Source: Gemmatimonadota bacterium (lineage in GTDB: Bacteria; Latescibacterota; UBA2968; UBA8231). From it: 34,242 nt of DNA. Both the position numbers and the translations under genes were made by a program. The DNA lies in assembly GCA_018673255.1 (NCBI GenBank), contig JABHDC010000131.1:1-34242 (forward strand). The letters run 5' to 3'. Positions 21,680 to 29,798 of this stretch are shown here, one piece after another. The number at the start of each line of letters is the position of its first letter. The first letter of the stretch is position 1. The notes under the pieces are model-generated. The model was not told where the DNA came from. It did no database searches and saw nothing but the letters and a program-made list of their open reading frames with translations.

Positions 21680-24370
21680 ATGAATGAGCACGATCAGCAG
21701 AATATAGACGCCCTCCACGTCCACCATGCCCGCTGGCTCGTCCCGGTTGTGCTCGGTATTGGCCTGGGGCTGGCCGGCATCGGCTACCTCAGCGGCGCCG
21801 GGGCCATCCGGCTCGGTGGGGCCGGACTGTTGGCCGGCGGTGTCACGGCGGTGACCGCGTGGATCTGGATGCGGAGACACGTTCAGACGCCATTACGGCG
21901 GGCGACCCGGACGTTGGCTCAACGAATCGACGAGGGGGGCGAACTCCGTCTTGATGTGACCAGTCGTGACGAGATCGGACAGCTGTCGGCGTCAGTGAAT
22001 GAGTTGATGGCGACGGCATTTGTCGGCGAGGCAGAAGTTCAGGGCATTCTGTCGACGGCGGCTGAGGGGATCATGACCATCGACAGTCTCGGCCTGGTCG
22101 AGCGCGCCAACCCGGCGGCTCAGGTGATGTTTGGTCGCGTCGATGAAGAGATGCGCGGCATCCACATCGGTCTGCTCGTCCCTTCCTATGAGCAACTTCC
22201 CATCAGCACACTGAATTTCGATCTGGAGTTGAGTGTCGATGGTGACGTCACCCCCGTGGGTTACGAACTGACCGGGCAGCATGTGGACGGGACCGAGTTT
22301 CCCATGAGCATCACTGTCGGACAGCTCCCCTCGGCAGAGGAGATGCGGTACGTGCTGGTCGTGCGCGATATCAGCCAGCAGAAGGAAGCTCAGGACACGC
22401 TGCGTCAGGCGAAGGAGTCGGCCGAGGCCATGAGCCGGACGAAGAGCGAGTTTCTCGCCAATATGTCGCACGAGATCCGCACGCCGATGAATGGCATCAT
22501 TGGCATGACTGATCTGGCCCTTGAAGACGCTGATGTACATGACGACACGCGTGAGTATCTCGAGGCGGTGCGTACATCGGCTGATGCTCTGCTCGAGATC
22601 ATCAATGACATCCTCGATTTCTCCAAGATTGAGGCAGGCCGTCTCGAACTGGAGGCGATCGATTTCGATCTGAGGACAAGTCTCGATACAGCCCTCTTGC
22701 CGGTGCGGTTACGGGCACGGGAGAAGGGGCTCGAACTGACCAGTCACGTCGCCGATGATGTGCCGACACAGCTGAGTGGCGATCCCACGCGTCTGCGACA
22801 GATTGTCACGAATCTGGTGAGCAATGCCATCAAGTTCACCGACCACGGACACGTTCGCATTCAGGTCGAAGTTGAGTCGAGCACCGACACGCACGTCGTC
22901 CTGCACGGATCGGTGCAAGACACGGGACTTGGCATCCCTTCTGCGCAGCAGCCGCGGATCTTCGAGTCTTTCACGCAGGCCGATGGATCCACGACGCGGC
23001 GTTTTGGCGGGACGGGACTCGGACTCTCGATCTGTACTCAGATTGTGGATTTGATGGACGGTCGCATCTGGGTCGAGAGTGAGGAAGGCGTCGGCAGTAC
23101 ATTTCACTTTGTCGTCCAACTTGGGTGGAAGGAGGATGTTGTCGGTGACACAACCTCCGCCGCCCACGACCACCGTGGGCGCTTCGTTCTGCTGGTCAGC
23201 GATGACCGGTCTCAAGGGCGCGGCGTGGGAAGCGAGTTGCAGGCGCGTGGTTGGGAAGTAGAAGAAGCCGGTGGGCTGGAAGAGGCGCTGAGCGCCGTGG
23301 AGCGACATGCCTCATCTGGCACCCTCGGCCTGGCAGGGATCGTCCTGGACCTCGTCCTCAGCGACTGCCTGGCCGTGGCAGCCTCTGTCACACAACGCCT
23401 GGAGTCGCCGCCGCCGATGCTCGTGCTGGCCCGTGGCGGGCAACGAGGCGATGGCGTCGAATGTCGTCGGCATGGCGTCTCAGCCTACCTGAATGAGGCG
23501 GCCACCCGCGATGAATTGCACGATGCGCTCCTGCTGGCCTCTGGATCGGAGCCGCCGACCGATCTGATCACCCGCTACACCCTGCGGGAGCGCCGCCGCC
23601 AGTTGCGCATTCTGCTGGCAGAGGACAACCCCGTCAATCAGCGTCTCGGCCGCGAGTTGCTACAGCGCGTTGGCCATGACGTGGAAGTCGTGTCTGACGG
23701 AACAGAGGCGGTCGAGTTGGCGACGGCCGAGGATTTTGATCTGATCCTGATGGATGTGCAGATGCCGCAGATGGACGGCCTTGAAGCGACTGCGGCGATC
23801 CGGGCAGCTGAAGAGGCGGCAGAAGGAGATGGTCGACTGCCGATCGTGGCGATGACGGCCCATGCGCTCAGTGGTGACAGAGAGCGCTGCCTGGACGCCG
23901 GGATGGACGACTATCTGTCCAAACCTCTCAATCGGCAACAACTGTATGAGGTCATCGCTCGCTGGACGGGTACATCGGCACCACTCACAGCTGTTTCAGT
24001 CGATATCCCACCTCCGCCCTCGCCCGAGGAAGAGGGGCTCGAGGCGCCGATCTTCGATCGTGCCGGCGCCCTGGACCGGATGGGGAACGACGCGGACCTG
24101 CTGGCCGAACTCGTAGAAGCTTTCCTCGGTGATGTGCCGAATCAGTTGGGCATGCTGCACGAGGCGACGGCCGCTGAAGATGTGGAACGCATGTGGCGCA
24201 CGGCGCATGGCCTGAAAGGCGCAGCTGCCAATCTGGGTGCCGAACAGGTGCGAGCCACGGCACACAGAATCGAAGTGGCTGGCCGCGAAGGTGGTCTGCC
24301 AGCCGGCGCCGATCTGATCAAGCAGCTGGAGGAAGAACTCGGCCGGCTCGAATCGGTGATGAGGGGCTGA
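21680..24370 (+). CDS. Hybrid sensor histidine kinase (HAMP-PAS-HisKA-HATPase-REC-REC-Hpt)
   Basis: Membrane-bound BarA-like hybrid kinase of 896 aa. Two hydrophobic segments near residues 16-60 are separated by almost no loop, so it probably senses within the membrane or cytoplasm. Next come a HAMP region (LRLDVTSRDEIGQL), a PAS domain (GILSTAAEGIMTI), HisKA with phospho-acceptor H264 in SHEIRTPMNG, the ATPase with NAIKFT, DTGLGIP and GGTGLGLSI, a first receiver-like domain with D557 but no clear acidic pair, a canonical receiver with D692 (LILMDVQMPQMDG), and an Hpt domain with H843 (AHGLKGAAAN). The ATG at 21680 begins the membrane segment; the longer frame upstream is antisense to the zinc-ribbon gene. 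No separate response regulator is encoded nearby. Confidence 0.95.
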   Translation: MNEHDQQNIDALHVHHARWLVPVVLGIGLGLAGIGYLSGAGAIRLGGAGLLAGGVTAVTAWIWMRRHVQTPLRRATRTLAQRIDEGGELRLDVTSRDEIGQLSASVNELMATAFVGEAEVQGILSTAAEGIMTIDSLGLVERANPAAQVMFGRVDEEMRGIHIGLLVPSYEQLPISTLNFDLELSVDGDVTPVGYELTGQHVDGTEFPMSITVGQLPSAEEMRYVLVVRDISQQKEAQDTLRQAKESAEAMSRTKSEFLANMSHEIRTPMNGIIGMTDLALEDADVHDDTREYLEAVRTSADALLEIINDILDFSKIEAGRLELEAIDFDLRTSLDTALLPVRLRAREKGLELTSHVADDVPTQLSGDPTRLRQIVTNLVSNAIKFTDHGHVRIQVEVESSTDTHVVLHGSVQDTGLGIPSAQQPRIFESFTQADGSTTRRFGGTGLGLSICTQIVDLMDGRIWVESEEGVGSTFHFVVQLGWKEDVVGDTTSAAHDHRGRFVLLVSDDRSQGRGVGSELQARGWEVEEAGGLEEALSAVERHASSGTLGLAGIVLDLVLSDCLAVAASVTQRLESPPPMLVLARGGQRGDGVECRRHGVSAYLNEAATRDELHDALLLASGSEPPTDLITRYTLRERRRQLRILLAEDNPVNQRLGRELLQRVGHDVEVVSDGTEAVELATAEDFDLILMDVQMPQMDGLEATAAIRAAEEAAEGDGRLPIVAMTAHALSGDRERCLDAGMDDYLSKPLNRQQLYEVIARWTGTSAPLTAVSVDIPPPPSPEEEGLEAPIFDRAGALDRMGNDADLLAELVEAFLGDVPNQLGMLHEATAAEDVERMWRTAHGLKGAAANLGAEQVRATAHRIEVAGREGGLPAGADLIKQLEEELGRLESVMRG

Positions 24371-24386
24371 CACCGCACAGACGACC

Positions 24387-26630
24387 TCAGGGCGCTACGC
24401 CTGCCTCAGCCAGCTTCCGTGTCGTGAAGGTTCGATCGTGGGTCTGGCGGATATAACGCTGCAGGGCCTCGTTGAGACTGTCGAGTTCTTCAATCTGCTT
24501 GCGCAACGGGATCACGCGCTTCACCGCCTGTTCCAGATTCTCATACATCTTCTTGTTCGACTCGTTGAGTTCCTGGTTGCCGGCCACCAGCTGGCGAATG
24601 CGGGTGGAGAGCACATCGAGTTGTTCTCGCTGTTTGACGATCGTGTCGTGCGAGTCCGCATTGCCAGCCGCTTCATCCCGTTCCTGTTGCTGCTGGTAGG
24701 TATCCAGCTCGGAGCGCAGAGACTCGAGCTGGTCATGCATCTCCTGCTCCTGATCCTGATAGACCTTTTTGCTCTCCTCGTAGCTGCCCTTGACGGACTC
24801 GATGCCCTGCAGTCCTTCGTCCAGCGTCTGCCGGCGCACGTCGAGATCCTCGGCCACATCGCGGGCGTAGCCGAGTAGTTCACCCGAGTCCATCTCATCC
24901 AGTTCGGCCGATGGCTTGAGCTCGAGGTCGCCCGAGGTGAGTGCCTTCAGCTTCCCGACTTCGGCCAGCAGCTGGTCGCGGGCCTGTCCCAGTTCCGCCT
25001 CAAAGGCGTGAAGCTGCTTGCGCAGGTCGAGGATCGTCCCATCGCGGGCGGCCAATTCGCCCTGTAGCGACTGGACCTGATCTGCCAGGTGTGCATCACC
25101 GCGACTTCCCGCTCCGGCTCCCTCACCTTCCTCACCCTCGCCACCACCGCCGCCTGCACGGCGTTCGACACGCGCCAGATCCGCTTCAAGTTTGCTGATC
25201 TGTTCCCGGAGGGTCTCGATGGAGTGGTCACGAGCCCGCAGGTCATTGCGAAGCTGCTGTACGTCACCGACTTCGGGCTCCTCATCCGTCACAGGCGTGT
25301 CGGACTCGAGTTCCTCTTCGAGACGAGCGACTTCCTCGCGCAGGCCGGCGATCGTCGAATCCCGGGCGGCCAGCAGATTCCGCAGTTGCTTCGGGTCGTC
25401 CTCATCGTCGTCCCCAACGCTGGTGCCGTCCTGGCGCCCACTGGCAGACTTGTTCTGGAGTCGTTCGAGCTCTTCGCGAAGCGTCTGCAGGCTGTGGTCG
25501 CGGGCCTGTAACTGGCTCTGCAGTTCATCGATCTGCGCCTTGAGTTCGGCCTCATCGCCACCACTCAGGCTCGTAGACCGGGTTTCCTCGATGTCGGATC
25601 TGAGGCTCTCGATCTCGTGTTCGCGTGATTTGAGTGTGCTGCGCAACTCGCGCAGCTGGTCACTCTCCTCATCCACATCGAGGGCAGGGTCCTCCTCGAG
25701 CTGCGTTTCGAGCCGTTCGACCCGGGCCTGGAGCCGGACGATCGTGTCGTCCTTCTCCTGCATGTCCTGCTCGGTTGCGGCCAGCGCCTCTCTCAGGGTC
25801 TGATCGGGATCTCCTACATCGGCCAACTGCCCCTCAAGTGCGTCGATCTTGTCGCGCAGGGCAGCCGAGGAGGCCTCACGCGCGCGCAACTCCATGCGCA
25901 GATTCGCCACGTCCCGCTCGTGATCTGGATCGATCTCGGATGTGGGCAGGTCGAGGGACTGACCCTGCAACTGTTCGACGTGTGTCTGGAGTTCTCGGAT
26001 CTGGTCCAGCGCCTGGCGCCCGCCACGGCGGAATCGCTTCAGTTCATCCAGCGCTGCCTCATGATGCGCCTGCAATTCCTGGAAGGACTCGCTCTCTTCG
26101 AGATCCTCGCGGTCCAACAGCAGCCGCCCCGAATCCAGGTCGATGCGTCGGATCATCTCTTCGGCCAGGTCCGGGTGCTGCTGCAAGAGGTCCAGGACGT
26201 CTTCGTTGACCGCCTGGGTCAGGTCCTCGTCACTGACGGCCGCGTGGCCGTTGCCATTGTGCGGGGCGGGCACCTCGCCAGATTCGGCCACGTCGTCGAG
26301 CAGACGACGCAGGGCGGGGAATCCGGTCTCCTGCAGCTTTTCCCACTTCTCGGTTCCAAATCCACACGCCTCGAGCAGTTCGCCGACCGATTCGAGATCC
26401 AGATGCAGGAAGGCATCCAGTTCGGCCCGGATGTGGCTCTCCCAGCCCGCCGAATACTTCGTCGGCAATTCGGGCATGTTGCCCAGAGAGCTCTCTCGGA
26501 ACTTGAGGTAGTACTGGCCAAAGACATCGCGTACGAGCCCGTGCCAACGGTCTTTGCGATCGACCGCCTTATCGAGCTGACTTCGAGTGGCCAGGCCTAC
26601 AAGGCCGAGGGCGGAGTTGATTACCGGCAT
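24387..26630 (-). CDS. Long coiled-coil protein with seven copies of a conserved repeat
   Basis: I do not recognise this 747-aa protein. Residues 1-115 look globular and contain many Trp, Leu and charged residues. From about 180 to 730 it is nearly all coiled coil, with no membrane segment. One motif, roughly L-x-x-x-L-x-A-R-D-x-x-I-x-x-L-R-x5-L-E, recurs at about 244, 279, 329, 370, 416, 460 and 522; copies 4 to 7 keep ARD almost exactly. The copies are separated by acidic or Gly/Ser-rich spacers, including a GGGGGEGEEGEG stretch at 494-505. This suggests a long rod with regular docking sites, such as a scaffold or cytoskeletal element. It is the last gene of the three-gene cluster and converges with the kinase gene 16 bases away. 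Confidence 0.88.
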   Translation of the reverse strand: MPVINSALGLVGLATRSQLDKAVDRKDRWHGLVRDVFGQYYLKFRESSLGNMPELPTKYSAGWESHIRAELDAFLHLDLESVGELLEACGFGTEKWEKLQETGFPALRRLLDDVAESGEVPAPHNGNGHAAVSDEDLTQAVNEDVLDLLQQHPDLAEEMIRRIDLDSGRLLLDREDLEESESFQELQAHHEAALDELKRFRRGGRQALDQIRELQTHVEQLQGQSLDLPTSEIDPDHERDVANLRMELRAREASSAALRDKIDALEGQLADVGDPDQTLREALAATEQDMQEKDDTIVRLQARVERLETQLEEDPALDVDEESDQLRELRSTLKSREHEIESLRSDIEETRSTSLSGGDEAELKAQIDELQSQLQARDHSLQTLREELERLQNKSASGRQDGTSVGDDDEDDPKQLRNLLAARDSTIAGLREEVARLEEELESDTPVTDEEPEVGDVQQLRNDLRARDHSIETLREQISKLEADLARVERRAGGGGGEGEEGEGAGAGSRGDAHLADQVQSLQGELAARDGTILDLRKQLHAFEAELGQARDQLLAEVGKLKALTSGDLELKPSAELDEMDSGELLGYARDVAEDLDVRRQTLDEGLQGIESVKGSYEESKKVYQDQEQEMHDQLESLRSELDTYQQQQERDEAAGNADSHDTIVKQREQLDVLSTRIRQLVAGNQELNESNKKMYENLEQAVKRVIPLRKQIEELDSLNEALQRYIRQTHDRTFTTRKLAEAGVAP

Positions 26631-26766
26631 CGAATCTGCGACAAAGGGGAAAGGGGAAAATATTTCCTTAGAACAGAGCCAGGGGGCTCGTCTTCCCTAT
26701 ATCGGCGGTCTTGGGCGATCATGTAGTTTCTGCAGGCCCAAATGCAGACGTTACACCGAAGGGCGA

Positions 26767-27519
26767 CTAACCGCCCACGGTCTTCCAGAGTCCGTCACTA
26801 CCGCGCTCGACCAGGCGTTTGGCGCCCCGGCGCAGAACCGGCTCGAGATCACCCGTGTCCGGGTTGCGTTGCGCCAGGCAATACTGCTGATCGTCATCGG
26901 GGTCGAGCATCATCTTGCGTGGCACGCGGCGCATCTGGCCAGCGACCCGCATTTCCACACGCCCGATCATTGCGCCCTTCTTGACCTCCTCCTCGCTGAG
27001 ATCCGCGTCATCCGAGGGGCCGCCCGGACCTGAACTGGCCGCGTTCTGCGCCGTCAGTTCATCGGCCTTGGCCTGTCGTTCGGTGAGCACCTGTTCCTCG
27101 ATGCTGTCGAGCATCTGGGCGCCACGCTCCTCGATCTCTGATTTCTCGTCACCGGACAGATCGCGGAACATGCGACGCAGTCGTCGGGCGAGGAAGTTCT
27201 CAGCCTGACGACGTGCTTCACCCATGTCGTCGGAATCCTGGTAGAATTGCTCCAGGGAATCCTGCACGCGCAACATGCGGATTTCCTTGCGCCATTGGGT
27301 CGGCTTGATCAGCTGGTTGAGGACGGCGATCAGGCAACGCATGTCCGCGGCAGGCCGCACTCGAGTCAGCGGGTCGTCGGAATGCAACCTGTCGGACATC
27401 TCGTCCGCCTTGAGTTTGCGCAGGTCGTCGACGAATTCTTCCTCGATCGTCAGATTGCCGATCTGCTCGTTGCCCCGCTTGACGATGTAGCTGTACGGTG
27501 GCAGGCAGACGGAGATCAT
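26767..27519 (-). CDS. Unknown 250-aa protein of the coiled-coil gene cluster
   Basis: Unrecognised soluble protein. The first 40 residues include hydrophobic strands (ISVCLPPYSYIV, GNLTIEEEF), the middle is helical and strongly charged (RRQAENFLARRLRRMFRDL, RGAQMLDSIEEQVLTERQA), a Gly/Ser/Pro/Asp-rich linker follows near 165-180, and the C-terminus ends in a region rich in Arg, Met and Asp (VEMRVAGQMRRVPRKMMLDPDDDQQYCLAQR) with a final GLWKTVGG. It starts 6 bases after the upstream gene's stop, which ties the two together. A 136-bp gap separates it from the coiled-coil gene, which holds two GGGGAAA stretches and no clear promoter. Confidence 0.82.
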   Translation of the reverse strand: MISVCLPPYSYIVKRGNEQIGNLTIEEEFVDDLRKLKADEMSDRLHSDDPLTRVRPAADMRCLIAVLNQLIKPTQWRKEIRMLRVQDSLEQFYQDSDDMGEARRQAENFLARRLRRMFRDLSGDEKSEIEERGAQMLDSIEEQVLTERQAKADELTAQNAASSGPGGPSDDADLSEEEVKKGAMIGRVEMRVAGQMRRVPRKMMLDPDDDQQYCLAQRNPDTGDLEPVLRRGAKRLVERGSDGLWKTVGG

Positions 27520-27525
27520 ACGGAC

Positions 27526-28686
27526 CTACTGGTCCTTGCGATCCATGATCTCGATGACCTGATGCAGCATCTCACGATCTTCGAGCAGTTCCTGGGCGGC
27601 CAGACCGCGCTGCCTGGCGCCCTGGCCCGGATCCAGGATGCCCTTGTGATGGATGAGGAACCGTAATCCCTCGTCCAGTGAGGTCGAGATCCGCTGCATC
27701 GACTCGAAGGCTTGCAGGAAGCGGACCGCGTGATCGACGGCGCCCTTCAGCTTGCGTTCGATTTTTGTACGCACATCCTCCGTCATCAGAGAATTGCGCA
27801 GATGGCTGGCTTCTTCGTCGTCGATCTCACCCTTCTGAACGCGTTCGTCGATCTCGTGGAGTTGACGAACGGTCTCGCCCTCATCGGTGGTGAGGTAGCC
27901 CTGCTGCACGTACTGATCGACGCGCTCGGCGGCGCGAGCCAATTCCCTCTGCTCGAGTTGGTCGTGTGTCTGATCCTGTTCGGCCTGTCGCGCCTGCACG
28001 TCGGCGCTGGAAATTGTGCCATCCTGCAGCGCGTCCCGAGTCTCATCGGCGACGCCTTCGACCTCCTCCACAGAGCCGGGCCCAGACTCAGGTCCAGACT
28101 CAGGTCCAGACTCTGATTCAGACTCCGGTTCAGGCTCGAATACCTCAAGTGTCGGCGTGGCCACCAGGGGCTCATCGAGTTCGTGCTTCTCTGTACGCGC
28201 CTTGCGGCCGGTGATGACATCCGCCGCATTCTGCACACACTCGAGGTCATCGATGGCAGTTGTGCTCACCTTGACGTCTCTGAGCAGGCCCTGCACGAGG
28301 TCCCGTGACTTGAAGCGGGCGATGGAACCTGGCCCGATATCCTCGATGCGCTGCAGGTCCCATTCCAGCTTGAAGCAATTGGCTTCGAAGACGCGGCGTA
28401 CACAATTCTGAACACCGACGGCGACATAACGCTCGGGATGGTCCTGATTGAAGCTTCTGATCGTCTTTCTGAAGACGTCACTCATTGCCGGCAGGACTGA
28501 ATCACCGGTGATGGCCTCGTATTCGACCTCGAGGACCGTCATGAAATCGGCCGTTGTGATCAACGCGTCGCCGCGCTGCAGGCGACCGGCTATACGGCTC
28601 CACAACTGTCGATGCAGTTCGGCACTGACGAGTTCAGAATCTTGATGAGGAATGGTGGGTGAGGTGGCTTCCACTTGGCGATTCAT
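27526..28686 (-). CDS. Unknown 386-aa protein with an acidic Ser/Pro/Glu linker
   Basis: Unrecognised. An N-terminal region (about 1-165) of mixed helices includes LWSRIAGRLQRGDALITTADF and CVRRVFEANCFKLEWDLQRI. A linker at about 183-206 is built of E-P, S-E and G-P-E-S units and is encoded by tandem 12-bp DNA repeats. The C-terminal half is helical and charged (AERVDQYVQQGYLTTDEGE, GEIDDEEASHLRNSL, RFLQAFESMQRISTSLDEGLRFL). It has no signal peptide or membrane segment. The ATG at 28686 is the first in the frame but lacks a ribosome site; it is the first gene of the cluster. The two-domain, linker-joined layout would suit a protein that brings two partners together, but this is inference. Confidence 0.82.
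   Translation of the reverse strand: MNRQVEATSPTIPHQDSELVSAELHRQLWSRIAGRLQRGDALITTADFMTVLEVEYEAITGDSVLPAMSDVFRKTIRSFNQDHPERYVAVGVQNCVRRVFEANCFKLEWDLQRIEDIGPGSIARFKSRDLVQGLLRDVKVSTTAIDDLECVQNAADVITGRKARTEKHELDEPLVATPTLEVFEPEPESESESGPESGPESGPGSVEEVEGVADETRDALQDGTISSADVQARQAEQDQTHDQLEQRELARAAERVDQYVQQGYLTTDEGETVRQLHEIDERVQKGEIDDEEASHLRNSLMTEDVRTKIERKLKGAVDHAVRFLQAFESMQRISTSLDEGLRFLIHHKGILDPGQGARQRGLAAQELLEDREMLHQVIEIMDRKDQ
28081..28138. repeat. Imperfect 12-bp tandem repeat coding for the acidic linker
   Basis: Nearly five copies of a 12-bp unit close to GTCCAGACTCAG (plus-strand reading) run through the linker of the 386-aa protein; the first copies are nearly identical, and the later ones diverge. 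The unit encodes four residues (S/P-E-S-G-P type), so length changes by unit steps would keep the frame. Confidence 0.7.
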
Positions 28687-28706
28687 CGAGAGGGTAGCAG
28701 GAACGT

Positions 28707-28736
28707 TCTATAAATATACCACGAAACAGGCAACAA
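28707..28736 (-). promoter_or_regulatory. Possible promoter of the three-gene coiled-coil cluster
   Basis: On the minus strand TTGTTG (28736-28731) and TATAGA (28712-28707) are 18 bases apart, in an AT-rich stretch 20 bases before the ATG at 28686. Another -10-like TATATT overlaps it, so the exact boxes are not fixed. Confidence 0.35.
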
Positions 28737-28764
28737 TCGAGAGATGTTTGGCGATCGGCCTGAG

Positions 28765-28793
28765 GCGACGAACACCCGATCTGACCATATAAT
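28765..28793 (+). promoter_or_regulatory. Promoter of the NatA/NatB-type ABC operon
   Basis: A perfect -10 box, TATAAT, is at 28788-28793. The -35 position 17 bases upstream (28765-28770) reads GCGACG, matching three of six consensus bases. It lies 63 bases before the ATG at 28857, in the divergent gap shared with the three-gene cluster. Confidence 0.5.
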
Positions 28794-28856
28794 GGTGTTG
28801 ATTGAACTGTGCGCAACCGTGGAAGAGGTCTCTGAGGGGTCTGGCAGAAAGAGGAT

Positions 28857-29798
28857 ATGGACGAAACTGCTGTTGTTCTGACCGACGTGTCGAAGTCATT
28901 CCGGTCCAAGTGCGCCGTATCTCGGTTGTCGCTGCGGGTCCCGCGGGCCAGCATCTACGGATTCCTCGGTCCCAATGGTGCCGGCAAGACGACGACGATG
29001 CGCATGATTCTCGGCATCTTCGCACCCGATGAAGGGCAACTGGACGTGCTCGGTGTGCCGGATCCTGCCCTGGTGCGTGACCGCCTCGGGTATCTGCCGG
29101 AAGAACGGGGCCTGTATCCCAAAATGAAGGTTCTGGACCAGGTAGCCTATTTCGGCACCCTGAAGGGCATGTCACGAATCGTGGCGCGCGAACGGGCCCG
29201 CCAACTGCTGGTTGACTATGGTCTCGGCGACAATCTGGATCAGACCTGTCAGTCCCTGTCCAAAGGCATGGCCCAGAAGGCCCAGATCCTGGCCACGCTG
29301 TTGCACGATCCAGACCTGGTCATCCTCGATGAGCCCTTCTCCGGCCTGGATCCGGTCAATCGGGATCTCATGCGGGATGTCATCCTGCGTCTTCGGGAAG
29401 ATGGCCGCAGCGTCATTTTCTCTACTCACATCATGGAGCAGGCGGAGCAGATCTGCGATCACGTTGTCCTCATCGATGGCGGCCGGAAGCTCGTCGATGG
29501 CCCGATCGATCAGGTGCGCAGCCGCGGCGGCGGGGCCATCGCCCTCGACTACGAGGGTGACCTGTCCTGCCTCCAGCAGATGAAGGGCGTGCTGCACGTG
29601 AATGATGGGGGTCGTCAGGCCGAGGTTGTGCTGGCCGATGGGGTCGATCCGCAAGAGGTCCTCAAGCATCTGGTCGGGGCCCAGGTCCGCCTGCACACGT
29701 TTGATCTGCGGCCGCCCTCGCTACACGAGATCTTCGTTCGAACCGTGGGGCGCACGGTGGAAGAAGCCTCAATGGATGCAGCGGCGGTGGCTTCGTGA
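28857..29798 (+). CDS. ABC transporter ATPase, NatA type
   Basis: ATP-binding subunit of an ABC-2 exporter, 313 aa. Walker A is GPNGAGKTT at 38-46, the Q-loop region reads LGYLPEERGLYPKM, the signature is the variant LSKGMAQKAQ, Walker B is LVILDEPFSGLDP and the H-loop STHIMEQAEQ. The PEERGLYP sequence and the C-terminal domain of about 100 residues (ending with RPPSLHEIFVRTVG) are typical of the NatA/YhaQ group, which exports sodium, antibiotics or other compounds with a NatB-like permease. The ATG follows AAGAGGAT closely. Its stop overlaps the permease start (GTGA), so the two are translated together. Confidence 0.94.
   Translation: MDETAVVLTDVSKSFRSKCAVSRLSLRVPRASIYGFLGPNGAGKTTTMRMILGIFAPDEGQLDVLGVPDPALVRDRLGYLPEERGLYPKMKVLDQVAYFGTLKGMSRIVARERARQLLVDYGLGDNLDQTCQSLSKGMAQKAQILATLLHDPDLVILDEPFSGLDPVNRDLMRDVILRLREDGRSVIFSTHIMEQAEQICDHVVLIDGGRKLVDGPIDQVRSRGGGAIALDYEGDLSCLQQMKGVLHVNDGGRQAEVVLADGVDPQEVLKHLVGAQVRLHTFDLRPPSLHEIFVRTVGRTVEEASMDAAAVAS

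Noticed and set aside
25634..26209. Plus-strand frame of 191 codons, Arg/Pro/Ala rich
   Set aside because: Composition is that of a GC-rich shadow, and it is antisense to the long coiled-coil gene.
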